Positions 29,729-38,988 of a stretch of 46,746 nucleotides of DNA are shown here, piece by piece (within the stretch, counting starts at the first letter, position 1; every line of letters begins with the position of its first letter). Source of the stretch: Candidatus Parcubacteria bacterium (lineage in GTDB: Bacteria; Patescibacteriota; Patescibacteriia; Patescibacteriales; UBA12075); assembly GCA_023132155.1 (NCBI GenBank), contig JAGLYP010000017.1, positions 1 through 46,746 on the forward strand, given 5' to 3'. The notes below the pieces were generated by a model, which made no database searches, was not told the DNA's origin, and saw nothing but the letters and a program-made list of their open reading frames with translations. The translations under genes were made by a program, and so were the position numbers.

Positions 29729-31942
29729 TTAGTTTAAAATAACATCAATCATTGTCCTCGCGCTTTCTTTCCAAGATTTTTGTTTTATTATTTTATCGCC
29801 TTTCCCTATTAAGGCTTTAATTAATTTTTGGTTACAGGCAAGTTCATTTATTTTTACAGCCAAATCACCAAAGTCGCCCGGCTTAAAAAACAGCGCGGCA
29901 TCATCGCCCAATTCTTTCATTACTTTTATATCCGCGGCAATTGCCGGAATCTGAAAATCAAAAGCCTCTAACAAAGAGATTGAGGAGCCTTCCAAAGAAC
30001 CGGGATGAACAAAAATAGCGCTTGTTTTCAGTAATTCCCGCTTTTTTTCTTCACTCACAAAACCAAGCGTTTCAATTTTTTCCTGAAGATCTAATTTTTT
30101 AATTAAAAATTTTATTTCATCCGCTCCATATCCATCCGAGCCCGCCAAAATTAATTTCCAATCAAAATTACTTTGAGAAAATTCCGCAAAGGCTCTAACC
30201 AACACATCAACTGACTTTTTCTTCTCTATCCGTCCAATATAAATAATATTTTTATTCTTAGCTTTATTTTTTTCAAAATTCGAAATTCGAAATTCAAAAT
30301 TCGAAGCATATCCCATCGGCGCGTAAACAACCCTATCTTCAGATAAATTATAATACTTGATAATCTCATCGCGGGAATTTTCTGATACCGTAAATATTTT
30401 TCGCGTGCGCTTAATATTTAATTTCGTTGTATAATTTTGAATTAACCTTTCTTTTAAAGTATACTTTTCAGGGTTTGATTTAAAAATCACATCATGAATA
30501 ACAGCGAAACTTTTTTTTGGAGCGTTTTTCGGGATATAATATGACGGCGTAAAAAAATATTCCGGCGGTGAATTAAATAATTCTTTATTTAATTTTGTTC
30601 TGGTCCAGCCTTTGCCGTAAGGAATTGCTTTTTGAATGGCAAGCGGCAAAGACTGAATTGTACGCGGAGTATAGACGCGAACACGCAAATTCTTTTCCAA
30701 AGCCAGCTTTACCAATTCGCTAATGATATTTTTTGAATAAACCTCAACCCCCGTTCTTCTGCGCTCACCGATATAACGCGGATCTTCCCAGCGCGAAGCG
30801 TCAATACCAAGTACTGGAATATCAGGATTATTTTTATTAATAATATTTTTAATTTTTTTAAAAAATTCTTGAGAACGATATTTTTCCGCGTGCTTAACGC
30901 AAATATTTTTCTTGGATTCGCACCATTCTTTTGTCATTTTACTAATTCCCAAGATGACATCTTCGCGCTTAGGCTTTGCCGGAATTAAGATTCCGGTTTC
31001 GTTGTCAATAGTTGATTCTATTAATCCGCCCTCCATAACTCCCAAATATGGCTTGCCCGCGGAATTAGATTCCAAATGCGTCATTCCCGCGTCTTCGTCC
31101 AGGGGAATATAAATTGTTGCTTGGCATCTGCCGACTAAATCAAATAATTTTTCATCGCTAACCCAATCCAAAACCTGAATATTTTTCGCGTTTTTAGCAA
31201 TCCTTTTTACCGCTTCCAAACGCGGACCTCCGGAAGCGATAATTAATTTTTTATCCGGCATTTCTAAAAAAGCCTGAGCAATCAATTCTACGCGCTTAGC
31301 CTCGTCAACACGCCCGAAAGATAAATAATAATCGCCAAATTCAAGCCACCTAAATCTATCAGTTATTACCGGCGGCCAAATAACCGCGCTGGCGTCAGAT
31401 TTTGTATGATTTTTAATGCGCGCGCGAATATTATTGGAATTGGCAATATTGATGTCAAATTTGCTAATAGCGCGCAAGTATAATTTTTTCCAAAACAAAG
31501 CAAACACCGCGTATGCCGGACGCAAAATTAAGGGATACATATTTTTGCTGATTTTGTACTGGTCAAAAACCCTTCGCGGAGTAGTATGCGTATAAACTAT
31601 TTTTAAAGCATCTTTTCTTGAATAACGCGCGACTGCCTCGGTTGCCGCTTGCGAAGACGCGATTAATATATCGTAATTTTTTAAAATATCCCGGCGCATA
31701 TAAAAAAGGCCGCGCAACCAAAAAAAGCGAATTACTCTCATATTTACAATTCGCTTAGTTAAAGGTATAAGTTTATTCCCAAGTTTTTTTTGATATTCAG
31801 AAAATGTTTCAGAATCGGCATAAGCGGTAATAAAATCAGCGCCCAATTCAAGCGCCAACAATAAAACCGTTCTTTCACCGCCGCCGCAGAAGCCGAGATG
31901 ATCGTGGACGATGGCTATTTTAGGATTTTTATTTTTTTGCAT
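29729..31942 (-). CDS. Double GT4-family glycosyltransferase (two fused enzymes)
   Basis: The 737-residue protein contains two complete GT-B glycosyltransferases. The first (about 1-365) starts IAIVHDHLGFCGGGERTVL, has YLSFGRVDEAKRVELIAQAF, and ends with DEDAGMTHLESNSAGKPYLG. The second (about 375-737) starts VLGIDASRWEDPRYIGERRR with TGVEVYSKNI, has IIYIGRIEKKKSVDVLVRAF, and HPGSLEGSSISLLEAFD carrying the nucleotide-sugar acid. Such enzymes build surface polysaccharide from nucleotide sugars in the cytoplasm. Between them near residues 552-562, a translated AATTCGAAATTC-type repeat codes for SNFEFRISNFE. The sugar specificity is unknown. Confidence 0.9.
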   Translation of the reverse strand: MQKNKNPKIAIVHDHLGFCGGGERTVLLLALELGADFITAYADSETFSEYQKKLGNKLIPLTKRIVNMRVIRFFWLRGLFYMRRDILKNYDILIASSQAATEAVARYSRKDALKIVYTHTTPRRVFDQYKISKNMYPLILRPAYAVFALFWKKLYLRAISKFDINIANSNNIRARIKNHTKSDASAVIWPPVITDRFRWLEFGDYYLSFGRVDEAKRVELIAQAFLEMPDKKLIIASGGPRLEAVKRIAKNAKNIQVLDWVSDEKLFDLVGRCQATIYIPLDEDAGMTHLESNSAGKPYLGVMEGGLIESTIDNETGILIPAKPKREDVILGISKMTKEWCESKKNICVKHAEKYRSQEFFKKIKNIINKNNPDIPVLGIDASRWEDPRYIGERRRTGVEVYSKNIISELVKLALEKNLRVRVYTPRTIQSLPLAIQKAIPYGKGWTRTKLNKELFNSPPEYFFTPSYYIPKNAPKKSFAVIHDVIFKSNPEKYTLKERLIQNYTTKLNIKRTRKIFTVSENSRDEIIKYYNLSEDRVVYAPMGYASNFEFRISNFEKNKAKNKNIIYIGRIEKKKSVDVLVRAFAEFSQSNFDWKLILAGSDGYGADEIKFLIKKLDLQEKIETLGFVSEEKKRELLKTSAIFVHPGSLEGSSISLLEAFDFQIPAIAADIKVMKELGDDAALFFKPGDFGDLAVKINELACNQKLIKALIGKGDKIIKQKSWKESARTMIDVILN

Positions 31943-31980
31943 TGATATATTTTGACATACGCAAGAAGCTAAGCTTCTGG

Positions 31981-32829
31981 TTATACGCCGCGTGACTTAT
32001 ACAACTCTAAAGTATTCTCAAACAACATCGCAATCGTAATCGGTCCGACTCCGCCCGGGACAGGCGTTATAAATCCGGCTTTTTCGCCAACGTCATCAAA
32101 ATCAACATCTCCGTAAATTTTTCCCTCTTCTCTGCTAATGCCAATATCAATAATTACCGCGTCTTTTTTTATCATATCTTTCTTTATAAATTGCGCCTTG
32201 CCAACAGCGGTTATTAAAACATCGGCTTCTTTGGTTTTTTCTGATAATTTTTTTTCATCCGATTTTACGCTTCGCGCTTTTGCCCCCAAACACGATAAAA
32301 CTTTTACCAAGCTTTTTCCGAAAATATCGGAATTTGCCAACACGCAAACATTTTTGCCTTTTATATCAAATTTAATTTCTTTTAAAATTTCAAGCACAAC
32401 CTTAAATACCGGCGGCATCACTTTGCCGTGGTCGCAAGTACGCAAAAGCTTTTCCAAATTATCAGGATGAAAGCGGTCCACGTCCTTTTGGGGATTAATT
32501 GCTAAAATTATCTTGTCAGTATCATAACTTTTTGGAAGAGGAAGTTGGACTAAAATCGCGTCAATCAAATTATCCTTATTCAGATGATCAATCATGGCAA
32601 AAATTTCCGGCTCAGGAGTATTTGCTTCGCATTTGTAAATATGGGCATCAATACCGACTTTTTTCGCTTCTTTTTCTTTTAAGCTAACATACAACTTTGA
32701 ATCATCGCGATCCCCAACTAGAATAATCGCTAAATTAGGACGCTTATTATCGCCCAATTCAAATATTTCTTTAACGATTTTATCTTTAATTTTCTCGGCA
32801 ATTAATTTGCCGTTGATTATGTTTATCAT
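31981..32829 (-). CDS. folD: Bifunctional methylenetetrahydrofolate dehydrogenase/cyclohydrolase
   Basis: Interconverts 5,10-methylene-, methenyl- and 10-formyl-THF using NADP. The 282-residue length is normal. Visible are the catalytic YVSLKEKEAKKVGI (Tyr and Lys), the DAILVQLPLPK and KDVDRFHPDN signatures, the Rossmann part CVLANSDIFGKSL, and the C-terminal PVPGGVGPITIAML. In the usual DVDGFHP the Gly is replaced by Arg. In the Rossmann motif, SDIFGK replaces the common SxxVGxP, so NADP binding may be altered. glyA upstream supplies the methylene-THF substrate. Confidence 0.95.
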   Translation of the reverse strand: MINIINGKLIAEKIKDKIVKEIFELGDNKRPNLAIILVGDRDDSKLYVSLKEKEAKKVGIDAHIYKCEANTPEPEIFAMIDHLNKDNLIDAILVQLPLPKSYDTDKIILAINPQKDVDRFHPDNLEKLLRTCDHGKVMPPVFKVVLEILKEIKFDIKGKNVCVLANSDIFGKSLVKVLSCLGAKARSVKSDEKKLSEKTKEADVLITAVGKAQFIKKDMIKKDAVIIDIGISREEGKIYGDVDFDDVGEKAGFITPVPGGVGPITIAMLFENTLELYKSRGV

Positions 32830-32843
32830 AGTTAATTCGCGCT

Positions 32844-32913
32844 AAAGAGACTAAGTACCTACGATTTTTCTTTTGGCGTGCCAAAAGAAAAATCGTAGGT
32901 ACTTAGTCTCTTT
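32844..32913. repeat. Perfect 34-bp inverted repeat between folD and glyA
   Basis: Arms 32844-32877 and 32880-32913 (begin AAAGAGACTAAGTACC) match exactly around a 2-base centre. It can terminate glyA transcription on the - strand, but is far longer than a terminator needs. Confidence 0.95.
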
Positions 32914-32917
32914 CTAG

Positions 32918-34177
32918 TTAATCAAAATGACAAAAAGAATCCGGTATCGGAAATTCCAGACAAAGTTTTTTAACTTCACCGCGAATACTTTCCAATACTT
33001 CAATTTTTTGTTTATTCGCAATCGCGCTGTCAATCCACGCGGCAATGCGTTTTATTTCATCTTCTTTCATACCGCGCGTGGTAATCGCCGGGGTGCCGAA
33101 ACGCACGCCGGAAGGATTCATCGGCGGATTTGGATCATTGGGAATAGTGGAGCGGGAAACCGATATGCCAATTCTATCCAAAATCGTTTCCGCTTCCTTG
33201 CCTGTTAAATTTTTGCTTGTCATATCAACGACAAGCAAATGATTATCAGTGCCGCCTGAAATTATTTTATAGCCTTTTGCTGTTAATTCGCTTGCCAAAA
33301 CTTTAGCGTTTTTAATTGTTTGTTTAGCGTAATCCTTAAAATTATCTTCCAAAGCCTCTTTAAAAGCGACTGCTTTAGCCGCGTTTATATGATCATGCGG
33401 ACCTCCTTGCATTCCCGGAAAAACCGCTCTGTCAACCTGTTTCGCGTATTCCTTTTTACACATTATCATAGCTCCGCGAGGACCGCGCAAGGTTTTGTGA
33501 GTAGTGGTTGAAACAACATCAAAAAGCGGTACGGGATTATTCATCTCTCCCGCCGCTATCAGCCCTGCCGTATGAGCGATGTCGGCGAAAGTATAAGCTC
33601 CGACTTCATCGGCGATTTTTTTAAATTCTTCCCACTCAATTTCTCTGGAATACGCCGAATATCCCGCTACAATCATTTTTGGCTTTTCTCTTAAAGCGAT
33701 TTTTTTTACTTCTTCCATATCAATTTTTTCTGTTTTCGCGTTCACTTCGTATTGGACAAAATCATATAGCATGCCGGAAAAATTTATTGGATGTCCGTGC
33801 GATAAATGCCCGCCATGATCAAGCTTAAGCCCAAGCACTTTATCACCCGGTTTAATAAACGCAAAATACACGGCGGCATTAGCCGGAGATCCTGACAAAG
33901 GCTGGACATTGACATGCTCGGCTGAAAATAATTCTTTTGCCCGCTCAATTGCCAAGCTTTCCACCTCGTCAATAATTTGATTTCCGCCATAATATCTTTT
34001 TCCGGGATAACCTTCACTGTATTTATTTGTCAAAACCGTAGCCATTGCCTCTAAAACACTTTTGGAAACATAATTTTCCGAAGCGATCATCTCCATTTCT
34101 TCGGCCTGCCTTTTTGACTCGCTATCTATAATCCGCATAAGCTCCGGATCTTCTAAAGTTAAATTTTTATAATCCAT
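32918..34177 (-). CDS. glyA: Serine hydroxymethyltransferase
   Basis: PLP enzyme converting serine and THF to glycine and methylene-THF. The 419-residue protein begins with the family pattern DPELMRIIDSESKRQAEEME followed by MIASENYVS and has NKYSEGYPGKRYYGG. The PLP lysine lies in VVSTTTHKTLRGPRG (about residue 229), and FPGMQGGPHDH follows. It lies directly upstream of folD on the same strand; the two make a one-carbon unit. Confidence 0.97.
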   Translation of the reverse strand: MDYKNLTLEDPELMRIIDSESKRQAEEMEMIASENYVSKSVLEAMATVLTNKYSEGYPGKRYYGGNQIIDEVESLAIERAKELFSAEHVNVQPLSGSPANAAVYFAFIKPGDKVLGLKLDHGGHLSHGHPINFSGMLYDFVQYEVNAKTEKIDMEEVKKIALREKPKMIVAGYSAYSREIEWEEFKKIADEVGAYTFADIAHTAGLIAAGEMNNPVPLFDVVSTTTHKTLRGPRGAMIMCKKEYAKQVDRAVFPGMQGGPHDHINAAKAVAFKEALEDNFKDYAKQTIKNAKVLASELTAKGYKIISGGTDNHLLVVDMTSKNLTGKEAETILDRIGISVSRSTIPNDPNPPMNPSGVRFGTPAITTRGMKEDEIKRIAAWIDSAIANKQKIEVLESIRGEVKKLCLEFPIPDSFCHFD

Positions 34178-34360
34178 ATATTTTTATTAATAGTTAATAT
34201 TATAATATTAGTTTAATTTAAGTTCATTGTCAAAATTAAAAAAATATAAAAACAAATAAAAGCCTAATTTTAAATTTACAAAAAACTTGTAAATTTTATT
34301 TTTATATACTACTCTTAAGTTAAGAGCATTAAATAATTTAAGTAAAAAAACACAAAACAT

Positions 34361-34732
34361 ATGTTCAATAAAAACAACAATGAAAACATTAAAGAAGCCG
34401 AAACCATAATCGGCCCCTCAATAAAAGTTAAAGGAAATTTTCATGGACAGGGCAATATTATTATTGAAGGAGAGGTTGAAGGAAGCGTAAAAACAAATAA
34501 CTATTTACTGGTTGGAGAAAAATCAACAATCTCCGCTAACATTGAAGCAAAAAATGCTAAAATCAACGGAAAGGTTACCGGGAATGTTCAAGTTGGCGAA
34601 TATTTAGAGCTTGGCCCCACTGCCATAATTAACGGTGATATTAATACAAAAATTCTCTCAATTGCCAAAGGCGCGATTATTAACGGCAAATGCTCTATGG
34701 GAAAACAAGAAAATAACGAAGAAAAAAAATAA
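34361..34732 (+). CDS. Bactofilin-family cytoskeletal protein
   Basis: The 123-residue protein is a single bactofilin domain: a polar N-terminal stretch, then IIGPSIKVKGNFHGQGNIII and successive G-x-V-x-G turns (EGEVEGSV, INGKVTGNV, INGDI, INGKC) that form the right-handed beta-helix which polymerises without nucleotide. Bactofilins mark membrane sites and help shape the cell wall. The tail is short and charged. It is followed immediately by the next gene, whose ATG directly follows this stop codon. Confidence 0.92.
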   Translation: MFNKNNNENIKEAETIIGPSIKVKGNFHGQGNIIIEGEVEGSVKTNNYLLVGEKSTISANIEAKNAKINGKVTGNVQVGEYLELGPTAIINGDINTKILSIAKGAIINGKCSMGKQENNEEKK

Positions 34733-35512
34733 ATGTATATATATATTTATGACAATTTTGTAAATCAAAAAAAATATGAGTCAATTTTAGCTAAAATTGA
34801 AACTCGTGTTACCGATCTTGGTTTAAACGGAAAAATAGTGCGTTTAAGCATAATGAGCTCGTTGTCGGATACAATAAAAAGTGAATTAAAGAAAGGGGCT
34901 AAAACCATAGTGGTGGTAGGGGATGACAGCACCTTAAATAAAGCTATTTCTGTTTTAGCCGGTTTTATATCCAATAATAATGCTTTTAAAAAAATACCGC
35001 TTGGCTTTATTCCCGTAAACAAAAAAAACAATATAATCGCGGAGCATCTAGGGTTGAATTATAATGAGTTGGCTTGTGATATGCTTTCTGCCCGTAGAAT
35101 TAAAACTCTGGATCTGGGTCTGGTAAATAATAATTATTTTTTAACTCAAGTAAACATCAACACGAAAAACACAATCATAGAAATAGACGATACTTATTCT
35201 ATAGAAATTTCAGAACAGGGGAAAATAAACATTATTAATTTACCGACAATCCCCGGCTTGCCGAAAAATTTTAACATAAGCGCTCAAGATAATGCTCTGG
35301 ATTTGTTTATAAAAACAAAAATTAGTAAAAATATATTTTTTAATAAAAAAAACAGCTCCGAGCAAAGCGTTTTTTCTTTTAAAAAATTAAATATTTTAAA
35401 CAAATATTCTCCTCTAATTTTAGACAACACCGTAGAAATAAAATGTCCGGCAACAATCAAGATTGCTAATGAAAAAATTAATTTAATTGTTGGTAAAAAA
35501 AGATTGTTTTAA
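34733..35512 (+). CDS. Divergent diacylglycerol kinase-like lipid kinase
   Basis: The 259-residue protein begins YIYIYDNFVNQKKYESILAK and has TIVVVGDDSTLNKAISVLAG (about 62-81), which matches the GGDGTLN nucleotide loop of the DAGK catalytic domain with GGDG changed to GDDS. LGFIPVNKKNNIIAEHLGL (about 95-113) then corresponds to the GxIPxGTxNxxA region. The rest is poorly conserved. It likely phosphorylates a lipid or is a degenerate relative; loss of the second Gly makes activity uncertain. It is co-transcribed with the bactofilin. Confidence 0.7.
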   Translation: MYIYIYDNFVNQKKYESILAKIETRVTDLGLNGKIVRLSIMSSLSDTIKSELKKGAKTIVVVGDDSTLNKAISVLAGFISNNNAFKKIPLGFIPVNKKNNIIAEHLGLNYNELACDMLSARRIKTLDLGLVNNNYFLTQVNINTKNTIIEIDDTYSIEISEQGKINIINLPTIPGLPKNFNISAQDNALDLFIKTKISKNIFFNKKNSSEQSVFSFKKLNILNKYSPLILDNTVEIKCPATIKIANEKINLIVGKKRLF

Positions 35513-35528
35513 AATATCCTATTATGCT

Positions 35529-36269
35529 CTATTTTTTAACAACTTCAGCCTCAATAATATCGTCTTTTTTTTCTTTCTTTTTAAAAACAAACAACTGCTG
35601 AACACCGGTAAGAATGGTCGTTACCAGCCAATAAAGCGCCAAGCCGCCGGGAAAAGACATGCCAATAAATACGGTTATTATTGGCATAAAATATACCATC
35701 TGTTTATTCATAATAGCGGCCATATCTTCATCTTTCGCGCCCTTGCTTTTTACTTTTGGCCGTTTTGTCATTAACATTTTTGATTGCCAATATTGCGCGG
35801 CTCCGGCTAAAATCGCAATAGTTATATTTTTTTCCGCTAAATCAATAAATCCCAGTGAAACCATATTAATTGTTTCCGGACGGCTAATAAACGGGTACAC
35901 TAAATCCAATGATCCATTAGCAAAACCATCGCGAAAAACTTTAAATACCGCGAACAAAAACGGCATCTGAACTAATAAAGGCAAACAGGAAGATAGGGGG
36001 TTTACCTTATTATCTTTATATAACCCCATCATTGCCCGCCCTAACTCCTCCTTGTTTTTTGCGTATTTCTTTTTTAATTCTTCAATTTTGGGCTGTAAAT
36101 CCTGTAGCGCTTTTTGTGATTTTAAAGATTTTTTTGATAAAGGAAGCAGTATTATCTTTATAATTATTGTTAAAGCAATAATAGCAATACCAAAATCATG
36201 CCCGGGGATATTATTGTACAAAAAAACCAATAAATTTAAAATCGGCTGATAGAATAAAATTTGAAACAT
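35529..36269 (-). CDS. yidC: Membrane protein insertase YidC/Oxa1
   Basis: Inserts and folds inner-membrane proteins. The 246-residue form has only the conserved Oxa1 core with about five membrane segments and no large periplasmic domain, as in Gram-positives. The first hydrophobic segment is FGIAIIALTIIIKIILLPLS; a basic cytoplasmic hairpin (LKSQKALQDLQPKIEELKKK) and LPLLVQMPFLFAVFKVF follow. The C-terminus is Lys-rich. It follows yidD in the rpmH-rnpA-yidD-yidC order next to dnaA. Confidence 0.95.
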   Translation of the reverse strand: MFQILFYQPILNLLVFLYNNIPGHDFGIAIIALTIIIKIILLPLSKKSLKSQKALQDLQPKIEELKKKYAKNKEELGRAMMGLYKDNKVNPLSSCLPLLVQMPFLFAVFKVFRDGFANGSLDLVYPFISRPETINMVSLGFIDLAEKNITIAILAGAAQYWQSKMLMTKRPKVKSKGAKDEDMAAIMNKQMVYFMPIITVFIGMSFPGGLALYWLVTTILTGVQQLFVFKKKEKKDDIIEAEVVKK

Positions 36270-36334
36270 AGGTTATTCGCTTCGCGAACCCGTAACCGCA
36301 AATACGGGACATTCGAATGTTAATATTAAATTAT
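36270..36334. other. Short hairpins between yidD and yidC
   Basis: TTCGC/GCGAA, CCCGTA/TACGGG (about 36290-36308) and ACATTCGAATGT form a row of small palindromes in 65 bases just before the yidC start. They may limit read-through or affect yidC translation. Confidence 0.5.
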
Positions 36335-36565
36335 TTAACAGGGATCATATCCGCCCTTGTTCCAAGGATTACAGCGAATAATACGCCAAATTGATTTTAT
36401 TAATCCCTTAATTATACCATGTTTTTTAAAAGCTTGAATAGAATATTCCGAGCAAGTCGGAAAAAAACGGCAAAAACCGAAAGGATGCAAAAACCGAAAA
36501 AAACCATGATCAGGCGATAAGGTTTTCTGGTAAATTTTAATAATTTTTATTAAAAAATTTTTAAT
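36335..36565 (-). CDS. yidD: Membrane protein insertion efficiency factor YidD, with no standard start codon
   Basis: Small amphipathic factor assisting YidC. The frame reads [20 protein letters not shown], then [20 protein letters not shown] and [13 protein letters not shown], covering the whole YidD family including the CxxxPTCSEY motif. From the family's usual first residue there is no ATG, GTG or TTG: the frame is closed upstream by a stop inside rnpA, and only ATT or ATA codons (best ATT at 36565-36563) are available. Either a rare ATT start is used, as known for infC in some bacteria, or translation restarts from rnpA, whose stop lies five bases before. Confidence 0.88.
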   Translation of the reverse strand: MKNFLIKIIKIYQKTLSPDHGFFRFLHPFGFCRFFPTCSEYSIQAFKKHGIIKGLIKSIWRIIRCNPWNKGGYDPC

Positions 36566-36570
36566 ATCAA

Positions 36571-36909
36571 TTAAATTTTTAATTTTTTAAAATGCGCGCA
36601 AAGAGATTTTTCAATTTCGTTATATTTTTTATTTAATATTCCCGGAAGAGTAATTATAATCACGTCTTTTGCGTTTATGTTGTCAATATAATTTTTCGCG
36701 ACTATGTTTCTTATTCTTCTTTTAATTTTGTTTCTGGTTACCGCCTTTTTACTAATCTTAGAGCTGACCATAATCCCAAAACGTGGAAATCCTTGTTTGC
36801 CGCCTTTAATCGTTTTCACGCCCAACAAATCGTCAAAACTTGATTTTCCTTTTTTAAAAACTCTGTCAAAATCTTTTTTTTTACTCAAACGGTTTTTTAA
36901 GGGAAGCAT
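36571..36909 (-). CDS. rnpA: Ribonuclease P protein component
   Basis: Protein subunit that helps RNase P RNA bind pre-tRNA. The 112-residue basic protein begins [20 protein letters not shown] and has the family signature [12 protein letters not shown] (about 80-91). It starts four bases after rpmH and ends five bases before the yidD frame, a tight operon. Confidence 0.96.
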   Translation of the reverse strand: MLPLKNRLSKKKDFDRVFKKGKSSFDDLLGVKTIKGGKQGFPRFGIMVSSKISKKAVTRNKIKRRIRNIVAKNYIDNINAKDVIIITLPGILNKKYNEIEKSLCAHFKKLKI

Positions 36910-36913
36910 ATTT

Positions 36914-37051
36914 TTATTTAGTTAAGACTTTTCTTCCTTTGTCTCTGCGGTTTTTTATAACATTTTGTCCGTTTTTAGCGGCCATTCTTACTCTAAATCC
37001 GTGTTTTTTTTTAGCTTTTCTTGTGTTTGGTTGAAATGTTCTTTTTGGCAT
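36914..37051 (-). CDS. rpmH: 50S ribosomal protein L34
   Basis: A 45-residue, very basic protein, [20 protein letters not shown] followed by [20 protein letters not shown] and KVLTK, an unmistakable L34. It is the first gene of the rpmH-rnpA-yidD-yidC operon that faces away from dnaA. Confidence 0.98.
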   Translation of the reverse strand: MPKRTFQPNTRKAKKKHGFRVRMAAKNGQNVIKNRRDKGRKVLTK

Positions 37052-37616
37052 ATCTATATAAATTTATTCTTATTTAGCTCGCGTTAAACATAACACCTTT
37101 TTTTTAAAAGGTCAACAAAACAAACACGGGGAACAAAAAAATAACTGTGAATATTTTGTTATTGGTTTGTGTTTTAAGGGTGTCTTGTTTGTGGTTTAAT
37201 TGCTAATTTAAAAAAAATTAAGTTTATACACTAAAATATACTCCGATTTTAAACAATTTATATTAAATTTTCACACACGCAAAAATGTCTTTTTTGTTTT
37301 TAATCTTAGTAAAAATTAAAACCTAATTAAAGCTTAAGCACTTGCTTATTATAATTATTAGTTATATATTTATTATTAATTATATATAATTAGTTTGTTA
37401 ATAATTTAATAAAATAATTTTTAACCGCTATTTGATTTTTTATTAAAAAGACACATGCGTTTTATAATAGTATTAATTAAGATTTATTAAATTTTATCAA
37501 CAAAAAACATATCCACCCCTTATTAACAGCTTGTAAACAAATTTTTACTTTTTAATTTTTAAAATAACTGATATAATAAAAATTATCAAAAAATAATAAA
37601 CTATAAATTTTGATTT
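37052..37616. other. Probable chromosome replication origin region (oriC)
   Basis: A 565-base, very AT-rich gap between rpmH and dnaA, the classical bacterial oriC position. DnaA-box-like sequences close to TTATCCACA are TTATACACT (37224-37232), TTTTCACAC (37268-37276), TTATCAACA (37494-37502), ATATCCACC (37509-37517) and TTATTAACA (37520-37528). The cluster at 37494-37528 next to an AT-only stretch (about 37330-37440) could be the unwinding element. No gene seen. None of the boxes is a perfect match. Confidence 0.65.
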
Positions 37617-38966
37617 ATGAGTAATGATCAAATTTGGCAAGCCGTTTTAGGTGAAGTAGAGTTGAATTTATCAAAAGCAAACTTTACCACATGGTTTAAA
37701 AACACATTTATTTCTTCTTTTGAATATGATAAGGTCGTAATTTGCGTACCCAATACGTTTACAAAAGCGTGGCTGGAAAATAAGTACCATAAAAAAATTT
37801 GCGCGGCCATGGAAAATGTGAGCGGAAAAAACATAACGGAAATTTTTTATAAAGTTGAAATTAAAAAAAATAATCCGGTTGGAGGCTTGTTAAAAAAAAT
37901 AAAAATAAAAAGAGAAGAAAATAATAATATTTCAGTTAACAGGTTTTCTTTGAACAATAAATATGTTTTTAAAAATTTTGTTGTTGGCAAAGGAAACGAA
38001 CTTGCCCACGCGGCTTGTCAGGCGGTTGTGGCTAATCTGGGGAACGCCTATAATCCCCTGTTTATTTATGGCGGAGTCGGTCTTGGTAAAACCCACTTAT
38101 TACAAGCGATAGGGCATGAAGTTTCCGCTAAAACCGATAAAATTTTATATGTTTCTTGTGAAAAATTCGCTAATGATTATATTAACTCGGTAAAAAGCGG
38201 CAAAGCCAAAGAGTTTAAAGACAGATACAGGAACGTTGATTTATTATTGATAGACGATGTCCAGTTTATGGCAGGCAAAGACGGCACCCAGCAAGAATTT
38301 TTTCATACTTTTAATGAACTGCATCAAGCCAACAGGCAAATAGTTTTAACTTCCGACAGGCAGCCAAAATCGATTCCCGCCCTGGAAGAAAGGCTGCTTT
38401 CTCGTTTTGAATGGGGGATGATAGCGGATGTTACCCAGCCGGACACTGATACCTTGGTGGCTATTTTAGAAACAAAATGCCGGGAAAAAAATTATACCTT
38501 AGAAAAAAAGATTTTATATTATATAGCGGAAAACGTTAAAAATAATATCAGGGAGATTGAAGGGGCTTTGAATAGAATTATCGCTTTTCATGAATTTAAT
38601 AATTCCCAGCCGACCATTGAATCAACCAAGAATATTCTAGGCAGCCTTTTGGTAAACACAAAAAGCAAGTCAATAACCAATAAGGATATAATTGATTCGG
38701 TTTCCGGTTTTTTTAAGATTAGCGAGAAAGACATTATCGGAAAAAGCCGTAAAAAAGAATTGGTTTATCCTCGGCAAATAATTATGTTTTTAATGCGCAC
38801 CGAAAACGGCGCGTCATATCCGACAATAGGACAAGAACTGGGCGGCAGGGATCATACAACCGCGATGCACGCTTTTAATAAAGTAAAAAGAGAGCTTGAA
38901 GAAAATGAAAAAATCAAGCAAGACATAGAATCTATTAAGCAAGTGATAAACAATTCTTATAATTAA
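37617..38966 (+). CDS. dnaA: Chromosomal replication initiator DnaA
   Basis: AAA+ protein that binds DnaA boxes and melts the origin. The 449-residue protein has the N-terminal domain I (about 1-80), a short linker, the AAA+ domain with Walker A GGVGLGKTH (152-160) and Walker B LLLIDDVQF (about 207-215), and the C-terminal HTH with the DnaA signature GGRDHTTAMHAF (about 415-426). Its position beside the presumed origin and upstream of dnaN is canonical. Confidence 0.98.
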   Translation: MSNDQIWQAVLGEVELNLSKANFTTWFKNTFISSFEYDKVVICVPNTFTKAWLENKYHKKICAAMENVSGKNITEIFYKVEIKKNNPVGGLLKKIKIKREENNNISVNRFSLNNKYVFKNFVVGKGNELAHAACQAVVANLGNAYNPLFIYGGVGLGKTHLLQAIGHEVSAKTDKILYVSCEKFANDYINSVKSGKAKEFKDRYRNVDLLLIDDVQFMAGKDGTQQEFFHTFNELHQANRQIVLTSDRQPKSIPALEERLLSRFEWGMIADVTQPDTDTLVAILETKCREKNYTLEKKILYYIAENVKNNIREIEGALNRIIAFHEFNNSQPTIESTKNILGSLLVNTKSKSITNKDIIDSVSGFFKISEKDIIGKSRKKELVYPRQIIMFLMRTENGASYPTIGQELGGRDHTTAMHAFNKVKRELEENEKIKQDIESIKQVINNSYN

Positions 38967-38988
38967 TTGGCGTTAAAATAAATTTTTT

